64,000 nt of DNA from Deltaproteobacteria bacterium HGW-Deltaproteobacteria-18. Lineage in GTDB: Bacteria; Desulfobacterota; Desulfovibrionia; Desulfovibrionales; Desulfomicrobiaceae. A program made the position numbers and the translations under genes. Where the stretch lies: assembly GCA_002841885.1 (NCBI GenBank), contig PHBE01000005.1, forward strand, positions 1-64,000, read 5' to 3'. The notes below the pieces were generated by a model. The model did no database searches and was not told the DNA's origin. It worked only from the letters and a program-made list of their open reading frames with translations. Shown piece after piece: positions 1 through 7,537 of this stretch. Position 1 is the stretch's first letter; each line of letters opens with the position of its first letter.

Positions 1-228
1 GGGCGACTTGGCACCGACGGAGATGCGGCCGGAGTTGGCAGCATTGGTCGGGGCGAGCACGCCGGCCGCGAAAATCAGCTTGTTTTCGGCGGAAAGCGGA
101 TGACAGTTTGCCGGGACTTCCTTGTTGACCACTCTTGAGGTCAGGGCGCGACCTCCCAGACCGGCCAACTCGCCGAGCTCTTCAAACTTGAAGCTCTTGG
201 TCCTGGTATTGATGCGTAGGATTTTCAT
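1..228 (-). CDS. aor: Aldehyde:ferredoxin oxidoreductase, N-terminal part
   Basis: Partial gene running off the left edge; 76 codons are visible. The start MKILRINT and the segment LAGLGGRALTSR fit the N-terminus of the tungsten-pterin aldehyde:ferredoxin oxidoreductase family, which oxidises aldehydes to acids with ferredoxin as acceptor in the cytoplasm. The start is supported by AAGGAGT just upstream. It lies downstream of an iron alcohol dehydrogenase on the same strand, so together they would take alcohol to aldehyde to acid, although a strong terminator separates them. The W/Mo-pterin and Fe-S ligands lie beyond the window. Family assignment is fairly sure; substrate is not known. Confidence 0.85.
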   Translation of the reverse strand, partial: MKILRINTRTKSFKFEELGELAGLGGRALTSRVVNKEVPANCHPLSAENKLIFAAGVLAPTNAANSGRISVGAKSP

Positions 229-302
229 GAAGACTCCTTGATCAGCAAATCGGGTAAGAAGTTTGCGAAGGACATACAATCATGCCCCTCAAGACATAAA
301 AC

Positions 303-349
303 AAAAAAAAGGGCAGGATTGGGAGGAATGCCACCTCTCAACCCTGCCC
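303..349 (-). terminator. Rho-independent terminator upstream of aor
   Basis: On the minus strand a stem of about 16 bp (arms roughly 334-349 and 311-326, one mismatch and one G-T pair, 7-nt loop) is followed by eight T residues (303-310). It would stop transcription coming from adh or the small ORF before aor, which starts at 228, so aor probably has its own promoter or depends on read-through. Confidence 0.85.
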
Positions 350-393
350 CAGTTACTGGCATCATACAATTACGGCAGTCTCACGCTTCGGGT

Positions 394-412
394 CCGGGTC
401 AGAATGACCCGG
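394..412. repeat. Perfect 8-bp inverted repeat, 3-nt loop
   Basis: CCGGGTCA, spacer GAA, TGACCCGG. It lies downstream of the small ORF and upstream of the strong terminator. There is no T-tract, so it could be an operator or an RNA hairpin rather than a terminator. Function unknown. Confidence 0.5.
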
Positions 413-431
413 CTTGCATGCGCAGTCCGTC

Positions 432-584
432 TCAAGGACGCAGACCCGCGCACCACGTTTCGTCGAATCTGGCCGTTTCCAGGAAATCTTCATCGCGCAC
501 CGTGGCCCCGACCTCATCGCGCTCAAGGCCGACTTTCCAATCAACCTCTTCCAAGGAAAGCAGCGAAGCATCGTCAAACCACAT
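432..584 (-). CDS. Possible small protein, 50 aa, between adh and aor
   Basis: A 50-residue acidic ORF beginning MWFDDASLLS and ending CAGLRP. It has a strong Shine-Dalgarno (GGAGGT, about 4 nt before the ATG), which is the main reason to list it. It sits between the adh terminator (604-633) and the terminator ahead of aor (303-349). It shows no signal peptide, membrane segment or recognised domain; its one cysteine is near the C-terminus. It could be a real small protein of the alcohol/aldehyde locus or a chance ORF. Confidence 0.4.
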   Translation of the reverse strand: MWFDDASLLSLEEVDWKVGLERDEVGATVRDEDFLETARFDETWCAGLRP

Positions 585-603
585 GCGGACCTCCGTTATC
601 TGG

Positions 604-633
604 AAAAAAAAGCGCGCCGGACAGCCGGCGCGC
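604..633 (-). terminator. Terminator of the adh gene
   Basis: Minus strand: perfect 9-bp GC stem (625-633 with 612-620), 4-nt loop, then eight T residues (604-611). It begins 10 bp past the adh stop codon. The Shine-Dalgarno of the following small ORF lies almost directly after the T-tract. Confidence 0.9.
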
Positions 634-642
634 AATTATCAA

Positions 643-1824
643 TTACAGGGCAGCCTCGTAAATGCGGGCCACATCGGCGTCTCTCAGGCAGACGGGGTTG
701 GTGAAACCGCAAGCATCTTTCTGAGCGTTGCCGGTCATGATGGCGATGTCTTCCTTCTTGACGTCCTTGCCATAACGCTTGCCCAGTTCGATCAGGCCGG
801 AAGGAATGCCTACGTCGGTGGACAGCTGCTTGATGGCGTCAAGGGCTTTTTCCGCGCCAGCGCGCAGGGACATGCCTTCAACATTCTCGCCCAGGAATTT
901 GGCCATGTCGACAAAGCGTTCGAGCTTGGCGTTCAGGTTGGCGCGCTCGACATGGGGCAGCAGGATAGCGTTGCATTCGCCGTGCGGCAGGTCGTAGAAG
1001 CCGCCCAACTGGTGAGCCATGGCGTGAACGTGACCGAGGCTGGCATTGTTGAAAGCCATACCGGCCAGGTACTGTGCGAAACACATGCCTTCACGGGCTT
1101 CGATGTCCTTGCCATTGGCAACGGCTTTGCGCAGGTACTTGGCGATCAGTTCGATGGCCTTCTGGGCGCAGGCGTCGGTCATGGGGGTAGCGATGGTGGA
1201 AACATAGGCTTCCACGGCGTGGGTCAGGGCGTCCATGCCGGTAGCGGCAGTCAGCGCCGGGGGCATGCCGACCATCAGCATCGGATCGTCGATGGCGATA
1301 CCGGGGGTGACGCGCCAATCAACGATGGCCATCTTCACCTTGCGGGAGGTATCGGTGATGATACAGAAACGAGTCATTTCAGAGGCGGTGCCGGCAGTGG
1401 TGTTGACGGCCAGATATGGAGGCATGGGCTTGGTGGACTTGTCAACGCCTTCGAAGTCGTGAATCTTGCCGCCGTTGGCAACAACAAGGCCGATACCCTT
1501 GCCGCAGTCATGCGAGCTACCGCCGCCCAGGGAGATCAGAGAGTCGCACTTGGTTTTCTTGTAAACGTCAACACCGGCGTGGACGTTGTTGTCAGTGGGG
1601 TTCGGAATGGTTTCGTCGTATACTTCATACTTCATTCCAGCGGCGTCCAGCAGGTCGGTGATCTGCTTGGTCAGGCCGCAGCCAGTGATACCCTTGTCAG
1701 TAACTACCAGGGGCTTACTGCCGCCCAGAGCCTTAATTTTCTCAGGAATCTGCTTGGAAGCACCAATACCGATCAGAGTAACGCTGGGAATGAAAAATCC
1801 ATACACCATTTCTTGAACAGCCAT
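643..1824 (-). CDS. adh: Iron-containing alcohol dehydrogenase
   Basis: A 393-aa group III (iron-dependent) alcohol dehydrogenase, of the length and type well known in Desulfovibrio. It interconverts primary alcohols and aldehydes with NAD(H) in the cytoplasm. Visible: the nucleotide-binding segment GGGSSHDCGKG (about 101-110) and the four metal ligands expected from the family, D198, H202 (DALTHAVEAY), H267 (HAMAHQLGG) and H281 (LPHGECNA). It is followed by a strong terminator and preceded by a sigma-54 promoter match at 1895-1910 with a leader of about 60 nt. This fits control by the NtrC-type regulator encoded divergently at 4681-6057. The substrate is probably ethanol or another short alcohol, but this is inferred from the family. 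Confidence 0.95.
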   Translation of the reverse strand: MAVQEMVYGFFIPSVTLIGIGASKQIPEKIKALGGSKPLVVTDKGITGCGLTKQITDLLDAAGMKYEVYDETIPNPTDNNVHAGVDVYKKTKCDSLISLGGGSSHDCGKGIGLVVANGGKIHDFEGVDKSTKPMPPYLAVNTTAGTASEMTRFCIITDTSRKVKMAIVDWRVTPGIAIDDPMLMVGMPPALTAATGMDALTHAVEAYVSTIATPMTDACAQKAIELIAKYLRKAVANGKDIEAREGMCFAQYLAGMAFNNASLGHVHAMAHQLGGFYDLPHGECNAILLPHVERANLNAKLERFVDMAKFLGENVEGMSLRAGAEKALDAIKQLSTDVGIPSGLIELGKRYGKDVKKEDIAIMTGNAQKDACGFTNPVCLRDADVARIYEAAL

Positions 1825-1894
1825 GATTGCACCTCGCTAAAGATTGTTTGACTCGAATAGAATCCACTCAATTAACTCTCGTGATTCCCCATAA

Positions 1895-1910
1895 GGCAAG
1901 AATGAGGCCA
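1895..1910 (-). promoter_or_regulatory. Sigma-54 promoter of adh
   Basis: Minus strand TGGCCTCATTCTTGCC has GG and GC at the -24/-12 spacing of the consensus TGGCACG-N4-TTGCW, with both core dinucleotides intact. Predicted transcript start is near 1884, giving a leader of about 60 nt before the adh ATG at 1824. Confidence 0.75.
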
Positions 1911-1931
1911 GACCGCTTCAAAACTTGAAAA

Positions 1932-1957
1932 AACATGTTTTTTTTAATATAACATGT
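1932..1957. promoter_or_regulatory. Paired ACATGT motifs upstream of the adh promoter
   Basis: AACATGTT at 1932-1939 and AACATGT at 1951-1957 sit in an A/T-rich tract about 22-47 bp upstream of the adh -24 element. Each hexamer is itself a palindrome. They could be activator sites, but this is closer to the promoter than usual for an NtrC-type enhancer. Confidence 0.35.
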
Positions 1958-2236
1958 CTGAATTATTATTCATAAACGATTAGCATTCCCATTGGGGGCG
2001 TATCCGTACTCCTCACACCGTCCACCCCTGCCTCGTTTTGTATCACTTTGATCCTGGCCTTTATGGCCAAGCTGGGTCAAAACGACTCATTGTGTCCCCG
2101 ATCCCCAAAAGAGCACCTTTGCCAGACCTCTAAATGTTGGGTAGCATGCCGACATCGCATTCGACATTCTTTTTATTTACAGCACATTGAAGATCTTCGC
2201 CAAAGAAACATCGCGCACCGGGTAACCGAAGACAAG

Positions 2237-2252
2237 CGGTCGTGTTCTTGCA
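2237..2252 (+). promoter_or_regulatory. Possible sigma-54 promoter of the ErcA-like operon
   Basis: CGGTCGTGTTCTTGCA has GG and GC at the correct spacing and a good -12 half (TTGCA), but a poor -24 half. The predicted start near 2264 would leave a leader of about 58 nt before the ATG at 2322. Confidence 0.45.
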
Positions 2253-2321
2253 CGAAGATTTGATAAGACCAGTTGGGTCCAATCCCGGAACATGAAGACA
2301 ACCCCGTTGCGAGGAGAAGAT

Positions 2322-3464
2322 ATGGATATAAGAAAATTCTCTCTGCCAGAAATCATTTTCGGACACGGCAGCATGGAATATACAGGCTCGTACGCTCTGC
2401 AGCTCGGCGCCAAGAAAGTCTTCCTGGTCAGTGATCCGGGCCTCGAACGCAGCGGCTGGGTCGGCAAACTCATCGAGGTCCTTGAGGCTTCGGCCTTGAA
2501 GTGGGTTTACTACTCGAACGTCAGCTCCAATCCGCGCGATCACGAAGTGCACCTCGGTGCGGACCTCTACAAGGCGGAAGGCGCGGACGTGGTCATCGGG
2601 CTTGGCGGAGGAAGCCCGCTCGACATGGCCAAAGGCGTGGCCACCGTGGCCAGCAACGGCGGGATAATTCAGGACTACGAGGGAGCTAACCTCATCATCA
2701 GGCCCCTGCCGCCCATGATCTTCCTGCCGTCAACGGCCGGGAGCGGCTCGGACATTTCCCAATTCGCCATCATCACCGATGTCGCGCGCAAGGTTAAAAT
2801 GTCGCTCATCAGCCGCTCCCTGACGCCCAACGTGTCCATCATCGATCCGGACATGCTCTCCACCGCCAGCGACGACCTCATTGTGACCTCATCCGTGGAC
2901 GCCCTGTCCCATGCCGTGGAATCCTACGTCTCGCTCATTGCCCATACGCTGACCGAGACCCAGGCCTTGAAAGCCATGCATCTCATCCTTGACAACCTGA
3001 AGCCCGCGCTCAAAACCCGCGATCCCCTTGCCATGGAAAACCTCTCCATGGCGGCGGTTGCGGCAGGAATGAGTTTCAGCAACGCCAGCCTTGGGGCCTG
3101 CCATGCCATCGCCCACTCCCTGGGCGGATTTTTCGATACCACGCACGGAATGGTTCACCCGGTGCTGCTCCCGGCGGTCATGAGCTACAACCTGCCCGCC
3201 TGCGAAGCAAAAATGGCGAACATCGGAGAAATCGTGCTCGGCAAGCGCCTTTCCTCCTCCCTGCAAACGGCGGAAGGAGGCATCAAGCGCCTCAAAGAAA
3301 TTTTTCTGGAACTTGGCACCGCGGTTCATTTTCGCGAAATCGTGGATGACGAATCCGCCTTCCCCCAAATCTGCGAGATGGCCACCAAGGACGCCTGCCT
3401 GCTGACCAACCCGCGCCCGGCCACGGCCGAGGAATTGCTGAGCATCTGCCAGGAGGTCTGGTGA
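2322..3464 (+). CDS. ErcA-like iron-containing alcohol dehydrogenase
   Basis: A 380-aa iron-type alcohol dehydrogenase. The start at MDIRKFSLPE is chosen because GAGGAG lies 7 nt upstream; an in-frame ATG at 2292 lacks a comparable site. Visible are GGGSPLDMAKG (96-105) and the expected metal ligands D193, H197, H261 and H275. Its sequence type and position directly before a sensor kinase recall ErcA of Pseudomonas, an iron alcohol dehydrogenase implicated in controlling ethanol oxidation rather than bulk catabolism. The stop overlaps the kinase start by 1 nt, so the three genes are one operon. It could be a catalytic partner of the sensor or simply a second dehydrogenase. Confidence 0.85.
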   Translation: MDIRKFSLPEIIFGHGSMEYTGSYALQLGAKKVFLVSDPGLERSGWVGKLIEVLEASALKWVYYSNVSSNPRDHEVHLGADLYKAEGADVVIGLGGGSPLDMAKGVATVASNGGIIQDYEGANLIIRPLPPMIFLPSTAGSGSDISQFAIITDVARKVKMSLISRSLTPNVSIIDPDMLSTASDDLIVTSSVDALSHAVESYVSLIAHTLTETQALKAMHLILDNLKPALKTRDPLAMENLSMAAVAAGMSFSNASLGACHAIAHSLGGFFDTTHGMVHPVLLPAVMSYNLPACEAKMANIGEIVLGKRLSSSLQTAEGGIKRLKEIFLELGTAVHFREIVDDESAFPQICEMATKDACLLTNPRPATAEELLSICQEVW

Positions 3465-4684
3465 TGGGCAAGACCACGCTCAGCGATATCGTCGGGCCTG
3501 AATATACCAAGCTCGGTTTTTTCCGCGAAGTGCAGGAAAAAATGGGAGAGCTTGAGACGTATAATGCGGAGCTTGAAAGGAAAAAACAGGAAATCCAGGA
3601 CATCCTGAACGGAATCATGGATCTTTTGGCGGTGGTCTCCACGGATTATCGCATTGTTTACGTCAACAAGGTCTTCCACGACTATTTCGATATATCCCAC
3701 CCGGAAGGCCTCTTCTGTTACCAGGTTTTCCGGGGAGGCTCAGAGCCTTGCCAAGTCTGTCCCCTGCGCACGGCTCTGCAAACCGGAAAGCCCGACCGGG
3801 CATCATATATCGACCATCGGCCGGATCGCAGCCTCCACTTCGAGGTTGTGGCCTCTCCCATGTTTGACGACAAGAGCCAGGTGCGCACGATCCTGGTCTC
3901 GAAGCGCGACGTGACCATGGAAAAAGAATATCAGGCCAAATATTATCAGGCCGAGAAAATGGCCACCATCGGACTGCTGGCCGCAGGCGTGGCTCATGAG
4001 ATCAATAATCCCCTGGCGGCCATCAGCGGATTTTCCGAGGCTTTGAAGCGTCGCCTGCCTTATCTTGGCACCCTGCTGGACAAGGAGCAGAGCATCCTCG
4101 AGGATTTCACGGACTACACGACCACCATCCTGGAAGAATGCAACCGCTGCCGGGACATCGTCGGCAACCTGCTCTCCTTCAGTAGCCAAAAAACCTGTAA
4201 ATTCAATACTATAGATCTAAATTCTCTCGTCACGGGTTCCCTCAAGATTCTGCATCACCAGATCAAGTTGCATCCGGGCATAACCCTGCATCAGGACCTG
4301 AGCCCTCACCCCGTGACCATCCGGGGCGCGCAGGGCGAACTCAAGCAGGTCCTTTTGAACCTCGTGCTGAACGCCATGGATGCCATCGAAGCCAAGGGAA
4401 GCATCACCATCCGCACCAGCATGGACAACGCTGAACGCGCGGCACTGATCGTCGAGGACACCGGACAGGGCATCCCTCCGGAAACACTGGATAAACTCTT
4501 CATCCCATTCTTCACCACAAAGACCAAAGGGCACAGTATCGGCATTGGCCTGTCCATCTGCTACAATATCATTAAAATGCACGGCGGAGAAATCCACGTC
4601 TGCAGCGAACCCGGCAAGGGTTCCGTCTTCCGGGTCATGCTCCCGACCGGATTTTCAGCAAACAACAAGGAACTGAATACATGA
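3464..4684 (+). CDS. PAS sensor histidine kinase (alcohol/aldehyde locus)
   Basis: 406 aa with no membrane segment, so a cytoplasmic sensor. Order: N-terminal coiled coil (about 20-48), PAS domain (about 48-155), HisKA with H178 in VAHEINNP, and HATPase with N-box LNLVLNAMDA and G-box VEDTGQGIP. The PAS domain carries a cysteine pattern (C85, C96, C99) common in deltaproteobacterial PAS kinases, possibly a metal, Fe-S or redox site. ATG at 3464 is preferred over GTG at 3461 because AGGAGGT (3451-3457) is 6 nt away. It overlaps the dehydrogenase stop by 1 nt and the next gene by 4 nt, so its partner is almost certainly the 4681-6057 regulator. The signal is unknown. Confidence 0.92.
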   Translation: MGKTTLSDIVGPEYTKLGFFREVQEKMGELETYNAELERKKQEIQDILNGIMDLLAVVSTDYRIVYVNKVFHDYFDISHPEGLFCYQVFRGGSEPCQVCPLRTALQTGKPDRASYIDHRPDRSLHFEVVASPMFDDKSQVRTILVSKRDVTMEKEYQAKYYQAEKMATIGLLAAGVAHEINNPLAAISGFSEALKRRLPYLGTLLDKEQSILEDFTDYTTTILEECNRCRDIVGNLLSFSSQKTCKFNTIDLNSLVTGSLKILHHQIKLHPGITLHQDLSPHPVTIRGAQGELKQVLLNLVLNAMDAIEAKGSITIRTSMDNAERAALIVEDTGQGIPPETLDKLFIPFFTTKTKGHSIGIGLSICYNIIKMHGGEIHVCSEPGKGSVFRVMLPTGFSANNKELNT

Positions 4685-6057
4685 GCATCTTCAACTCCAT
4701 AGAAATTCTCGTCGTTGATGACGAATCCAATATACGCAAGCTCTTCTCCCGCGAACTGGCCTCGCCCGGCCGCACCATCCACACCGTGGGCAGCGCCAAG
4801 GAGGCCTTCGAGCACCTGCACAAACATTATTACGACATCATCATCCTCGACATACGACTGCCCGACGCCAACGGACTTGAGCTGATGACCAAGCTGCTCG
4901 AGACCGTACCCAACGTGGCCATCATCCTCATCACCGGCTACGCCGACGTGGACAATGCCGTGGAAGCCATGAAGAACGGGGCTTACGATTACATTACCAA
5001 GCCCTTCTCCCTGGATCGCATGGAACAGGTCATCGAAAAGGCCTACCAGAGAGTCCGTCTCCAGAGGGAAAACGAGCTCCTGCGCCATAATTCAGAACAC
5101 AAGTCCATGCCCAAATTCATCGGACACTCCAAATCCGTGCAGCAGGTCCGATATCTCATCGAAAAAGCCGCGCCCACGGACGTGCCGGTCCTGCTGACCG
5201 GGGAAAGCGGCACGGGCAAGAACGTGGCTGCGGCGGCCCTGCACGCCAAGAGCAAGCGCGCGGGACAACCGCTCATAATCAAGAACTGCGGCACCTTCGA
5301 CAAGGAACTGCTCAGGAGCGAACTGTTTGGGTACTGCAAGGGCGCCTTCACCGGTGCGGAACGCAGCCATGACGGCCTTTTGTCCCTGGCACACAAGGCC
5401 ACCCTCTTTTTCGACGAAGTGGGCGAACTGACACTGGAGCTGCAGGGCGCGCTTCTGCGCGTGCTTGAAACCCAGCATTTCAGGCGGGTGGGCGACAAGG
5501 AGGAACGTTGCGTGGACGTGCGTTTCGTTTTTGCGACCAACAAGGACCTGGCCAAGGAAGTCGAAATGGGGCGCTTTCACGACGCCTTCTACCACCGCAT
5601 CAATGTCTTCGCCATCGAGCTGCCGCCACTGCGCGAACGGCGCGAAGACATACCGGCTCTCGTCGAGTACTTTCTCATGTCCCTGGCCAAGGACGGCCAG
5701 GAATACAAGATATCGCCCCGCGCCATGCAGCAGCTCATGGACAACCCCTGGCCCGGGAATGTGCGCGAACTCAAGAATATCATCGAGCGGGGGATGATCC
5801 TGGCCGAGAACAATATCATCAATGTTCAGGCACTGCCATTTTGCCAGAAGAGCTGCCAGAATCCTCGCGAAAAAGGATTTTCAACCCTCGAAGAGCTGGA
5901 ACGATCACACATCAGCATGGTCATGCATGCCGTGCAGGGCAACAAGTCCCGCGCAGCGCAGGTGCTTGGTATCGGGCGCAAGACCCTTTACAGAAAGCTC
6001 GAAGAATACAGGCTGACCGAGGTGGGGCTGCAGAACGCCAACTTCCTGAGCAAATAG
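4681..6057 (+). CDS. NtrC-family sigma-54 response regulator
   Basis: 458 aa. Receiver with acidic pocket VVDDES, phospho-acceptor D57 and K107; AAA+ domain with Walker A GESGTGK (174-180), sigma-54 contact loop GAFTGA (221-226) and Walker B FFDEVGEL (243-250); Fis-type helix-turn-helix at the C-terminus (SRAAQVLGIGRKTLYRKL). It activates sigma-54 promoters when phosphorylated. It overlaps the kinase gene (ATGA), and good sigma-54 promoter matches lie upstream of adh and, more weakly, of its own operon. The likely circuit is kinase to regulator to adh, with autoregulation; the target assignment is inference. Confidence 0.95.
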   Translation: MSIFNSIEILVVDDESNIRKLFSRELASPGRTIHTVGSAKEAFEHLHKHYYDIIILDIRLPDANGLELMTKLLETVPNVAIILITGYADVDNAVEAMKNGAYDYITKPFSLDRMEQVIEKAYQRVRLQRENELLRHNSEHKSMPKFIGHSKSVQQVRYLIEKAAPTDVPVLLTGESGTGKNVAAAALHAKSKRAGQPLIIKNCGTFDKELLRSELFGYCKGAFTGAERSHDGLLSLAHKATLFFDEVGELTLELQGALLRVLETQHFRRVGDKEERCVDVRFVFATNKDLAKEVEMGRFHDAFYHRINVFAIELPPLRERREDIPALVEYFLMSLAKDGQEYKISPRAMQQLMDNPWPGNVRELKNIIERGMILAENNIINVQALPFCQKSCQNPREKGFSTLEELERSHISMVMHAVQGNKSRAAQVLGIGRKTLYRKLEEYRLTEVGLQNANFLSK

Positions 6058-6272
6058 AGTGCATCTTTTTGACGCAGCCCAAAAGCGCTTCTCCAAGGCA
6101 AGAGCGGCAAGAGATGCCCTGGAGGTACCCATAAATCAAACTCCGCAATAACCGCTTGCGCCTGTTGTGTTTTTTTCCGGCATCCTCTAGCCTTTGGCGG
6201 ATCGTAAATTGCGCCGCGTCCGTACGGGCCCATGCCTGACAAAGCGACGGCAGAAAACTCCAGGATTCGCCA

Positions 6273-7400
6273 ATGCCAACGGTATTCTTCTTGTGCGACG
6301 CCAAAGGGCGCGTCGTCGAAGCACACGCAGGAGAATTCGAGGAATGGGACCTCTCTCCCGGCACGTCCCTGTGCAACGCGCTGGGTATTGACTGCCCGGG
6401 CGGGGATCTTCTGAAGGCCCGCCTTTCTCCTGAAACCACCCATACTCTGACCGGGCCATCGGGCCAGCCCATAAGCCTGCGCATCATGCAGCTACCCAAA
6501 AGCCTTGCGCCCGAGGGTGGTCTTCTGGCCACCGTGAGAATCTCCTCACAGCTCGGCATCCTCGCCGCCGACAATCCCGAACCCTCGGCCGCCACGCTGG
6601 ACTATGCCGTTTTCAATGCCGTTTTCAACGACGCGCGTGATGCGATCTTGCTCACGGATGAACAATTCAACATCCTCGCGGCCAACCGCAAAGCCCACTC
6701 CCTGTACGGCAAGGGAGAAGAACCGCTGGCCGGAACCACGTTCCGGCGCATCCTGCGCACCGTGGACGAAGCGCGGGTCCTTGCCTCGGCCAGATCCCTG
6801 AAAAATGGCGGATCTTGGCGCGGTTCACTCGCGGTCTTGAGCTCGGACGGTCAGGAAACACCTGTCAAGCTGGGTGTTCGATGCCTGAGCGTGGGGGGAG
6901 TGCGTCTGTTCCAATTCATGATGCGCGACCTGCGTGGACGAATCGCCCTCGAACGCGACTTGGCCCAGAGCCGGCTGGCCGTCGCAGACATGAACACAGC
7001 CCTGAAACAGGTCCTGCGCAATGTTGAAGAAGAGCGTCAGGAACTCAAAGACGAACTCGTGCAGCAGGTCCGCGAAGAGGTTCTGCCCACAGTGGAACGT
7101 ATCGCCCTCGAGGACTCCCCCCTGGTGCGCCAAGCGTACAGGTCCGCCCTGGAAGAAAAGATCGCGGACATGGGCGTAACCGCTCCGGAATCAGCGAATC
7201 TCTTTGCCAGGCTCACCCCCCGCGAAATGGACATCTGCCGTCTCATCCAGCAGAGTTGGCAAGGCAGGGCCATCGCCGAGGAGCTCGGCATCTCCTTTGA
7301 AACCCTGCAGACACACCGCAAGAACATCCGCCGCAAGCTCGGGCTTAAAGGCGGCCCGATCTCCCTTTCCGCCTTCGTGCAACAGCATCCTCCCTTCTGA
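6273..7400 (+). CDS. PAS domain LuxR-type transcriptional regulator
   Basis: 375 aa. An N-terminal region of unclear fold (1-105), a PAS domain (about 110-225; AILLTDEQFNILAANRKA), a coiled coil (about 228-265) and a LuxR-type helix-turn-helix (about 308-360; LTPREMDICRLI, then GISFETLQTHRKNIRRKLGL). It has no receiver, so it is a one-component sensor-regulator. The start is uncertain because the upstream Shine-Dalgarno is weak. Its stop is followed within 3 nt by a perfect 10-bp inverted repeat ahead of the betaine transporter genes, so control of that operon is possible but unproven. Confidence 0.85.
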   Translation: MPTVFFLCDAKGRVVEAHAGEFEEWDLSPGTSLCNALGIDCPGGDLLKARLSPETTHTLTGPSGQPISLRIMQLPKSLAPEGGLLATVRISSQLGILAADNPEPSAATLDYAVFNAVFNDARDAILLTDEQFNILAANRKAHSLYGKGEEPLAGTTFRRILRTVDEARVLASARSLKNGGSWRGSLAVLSSDGQETPVKLGVRCLSVGGVRLFQFMMRDLRGRIALERDLAQSRLAVADMNTALKQVLRNVEEERQELKDELVQQVREEVLPTVERIALEDSPLVRQAYRSALEEKIADMGVTAPESANLFARLTPREMDICRLIQQSWQGRAIAEELGISFETLQTHRKNIRRKLGLKGGPISLSAFVQQHPPF

Positions 7401-7402
7401 CA

Positions 7403-7428
7403 TATCGGGTATCCAGACATACCCGATA
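7403..7428. promoter_or_regulatory. 10-bp inverted repeat upstream of proV
   Basis: TATCGGGTAT, 6-nt spacer, ATACCCGATA: a perfect dyad just after the LuxR-type gene and 110 bp before proV. There is no T-tract downstream, so it looks more like an operator than a terminator. A weaker 5-bp hairpin (7494-7498 with 7505-7509) lies in the proV leader. Confidence 0.5.
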
Positions 7429-7537
7429 CATCCCTGCTCCATCCCCTTGATCTCTCGCTTTATTCCCCTAGTCTATCCAATGCTTCAAAAAGGCGCGCAA
7501 GAAAGCGCGTTTCAATAACTTGAGCCAAGGAGACTTA

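Larger units (their letters stand above)
1825..2321. promoter_or_regulatory. Divergent regulatory region between the two alcohol dehydrogenases
   Basis: A 497-bp gene-free stretch between divergent adh and the ErcA-like gene. It contains the adh sigma-54 promoter match (1895-1910), an AT-rich tract with two ACATGT hexamers (1932-1957) and a weaker plus-strand sigma-54 match (2237-2252). Short ORFs here have no convincing ribosome-binding site or codon pattern. Confidence 0.6.

Noticed and set aside
238-1851. 537-codon plus-strand frame over adh
   Set aside because: Antisense shadow of the iron alcohol dehydrogenase, whose motifs are all present on the minus strand.
2130-2552. Minus-strand ORF upstream of adh
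   Set aside because: Mostly antisense to the start of the ErcA-like gene, lacks family motifs.
6058-6272. Regulatory RNA or terminator after the NtrC-type regulator
   Set aside because: A short T-run is present but no stable stem precedes it; nothing else supported.
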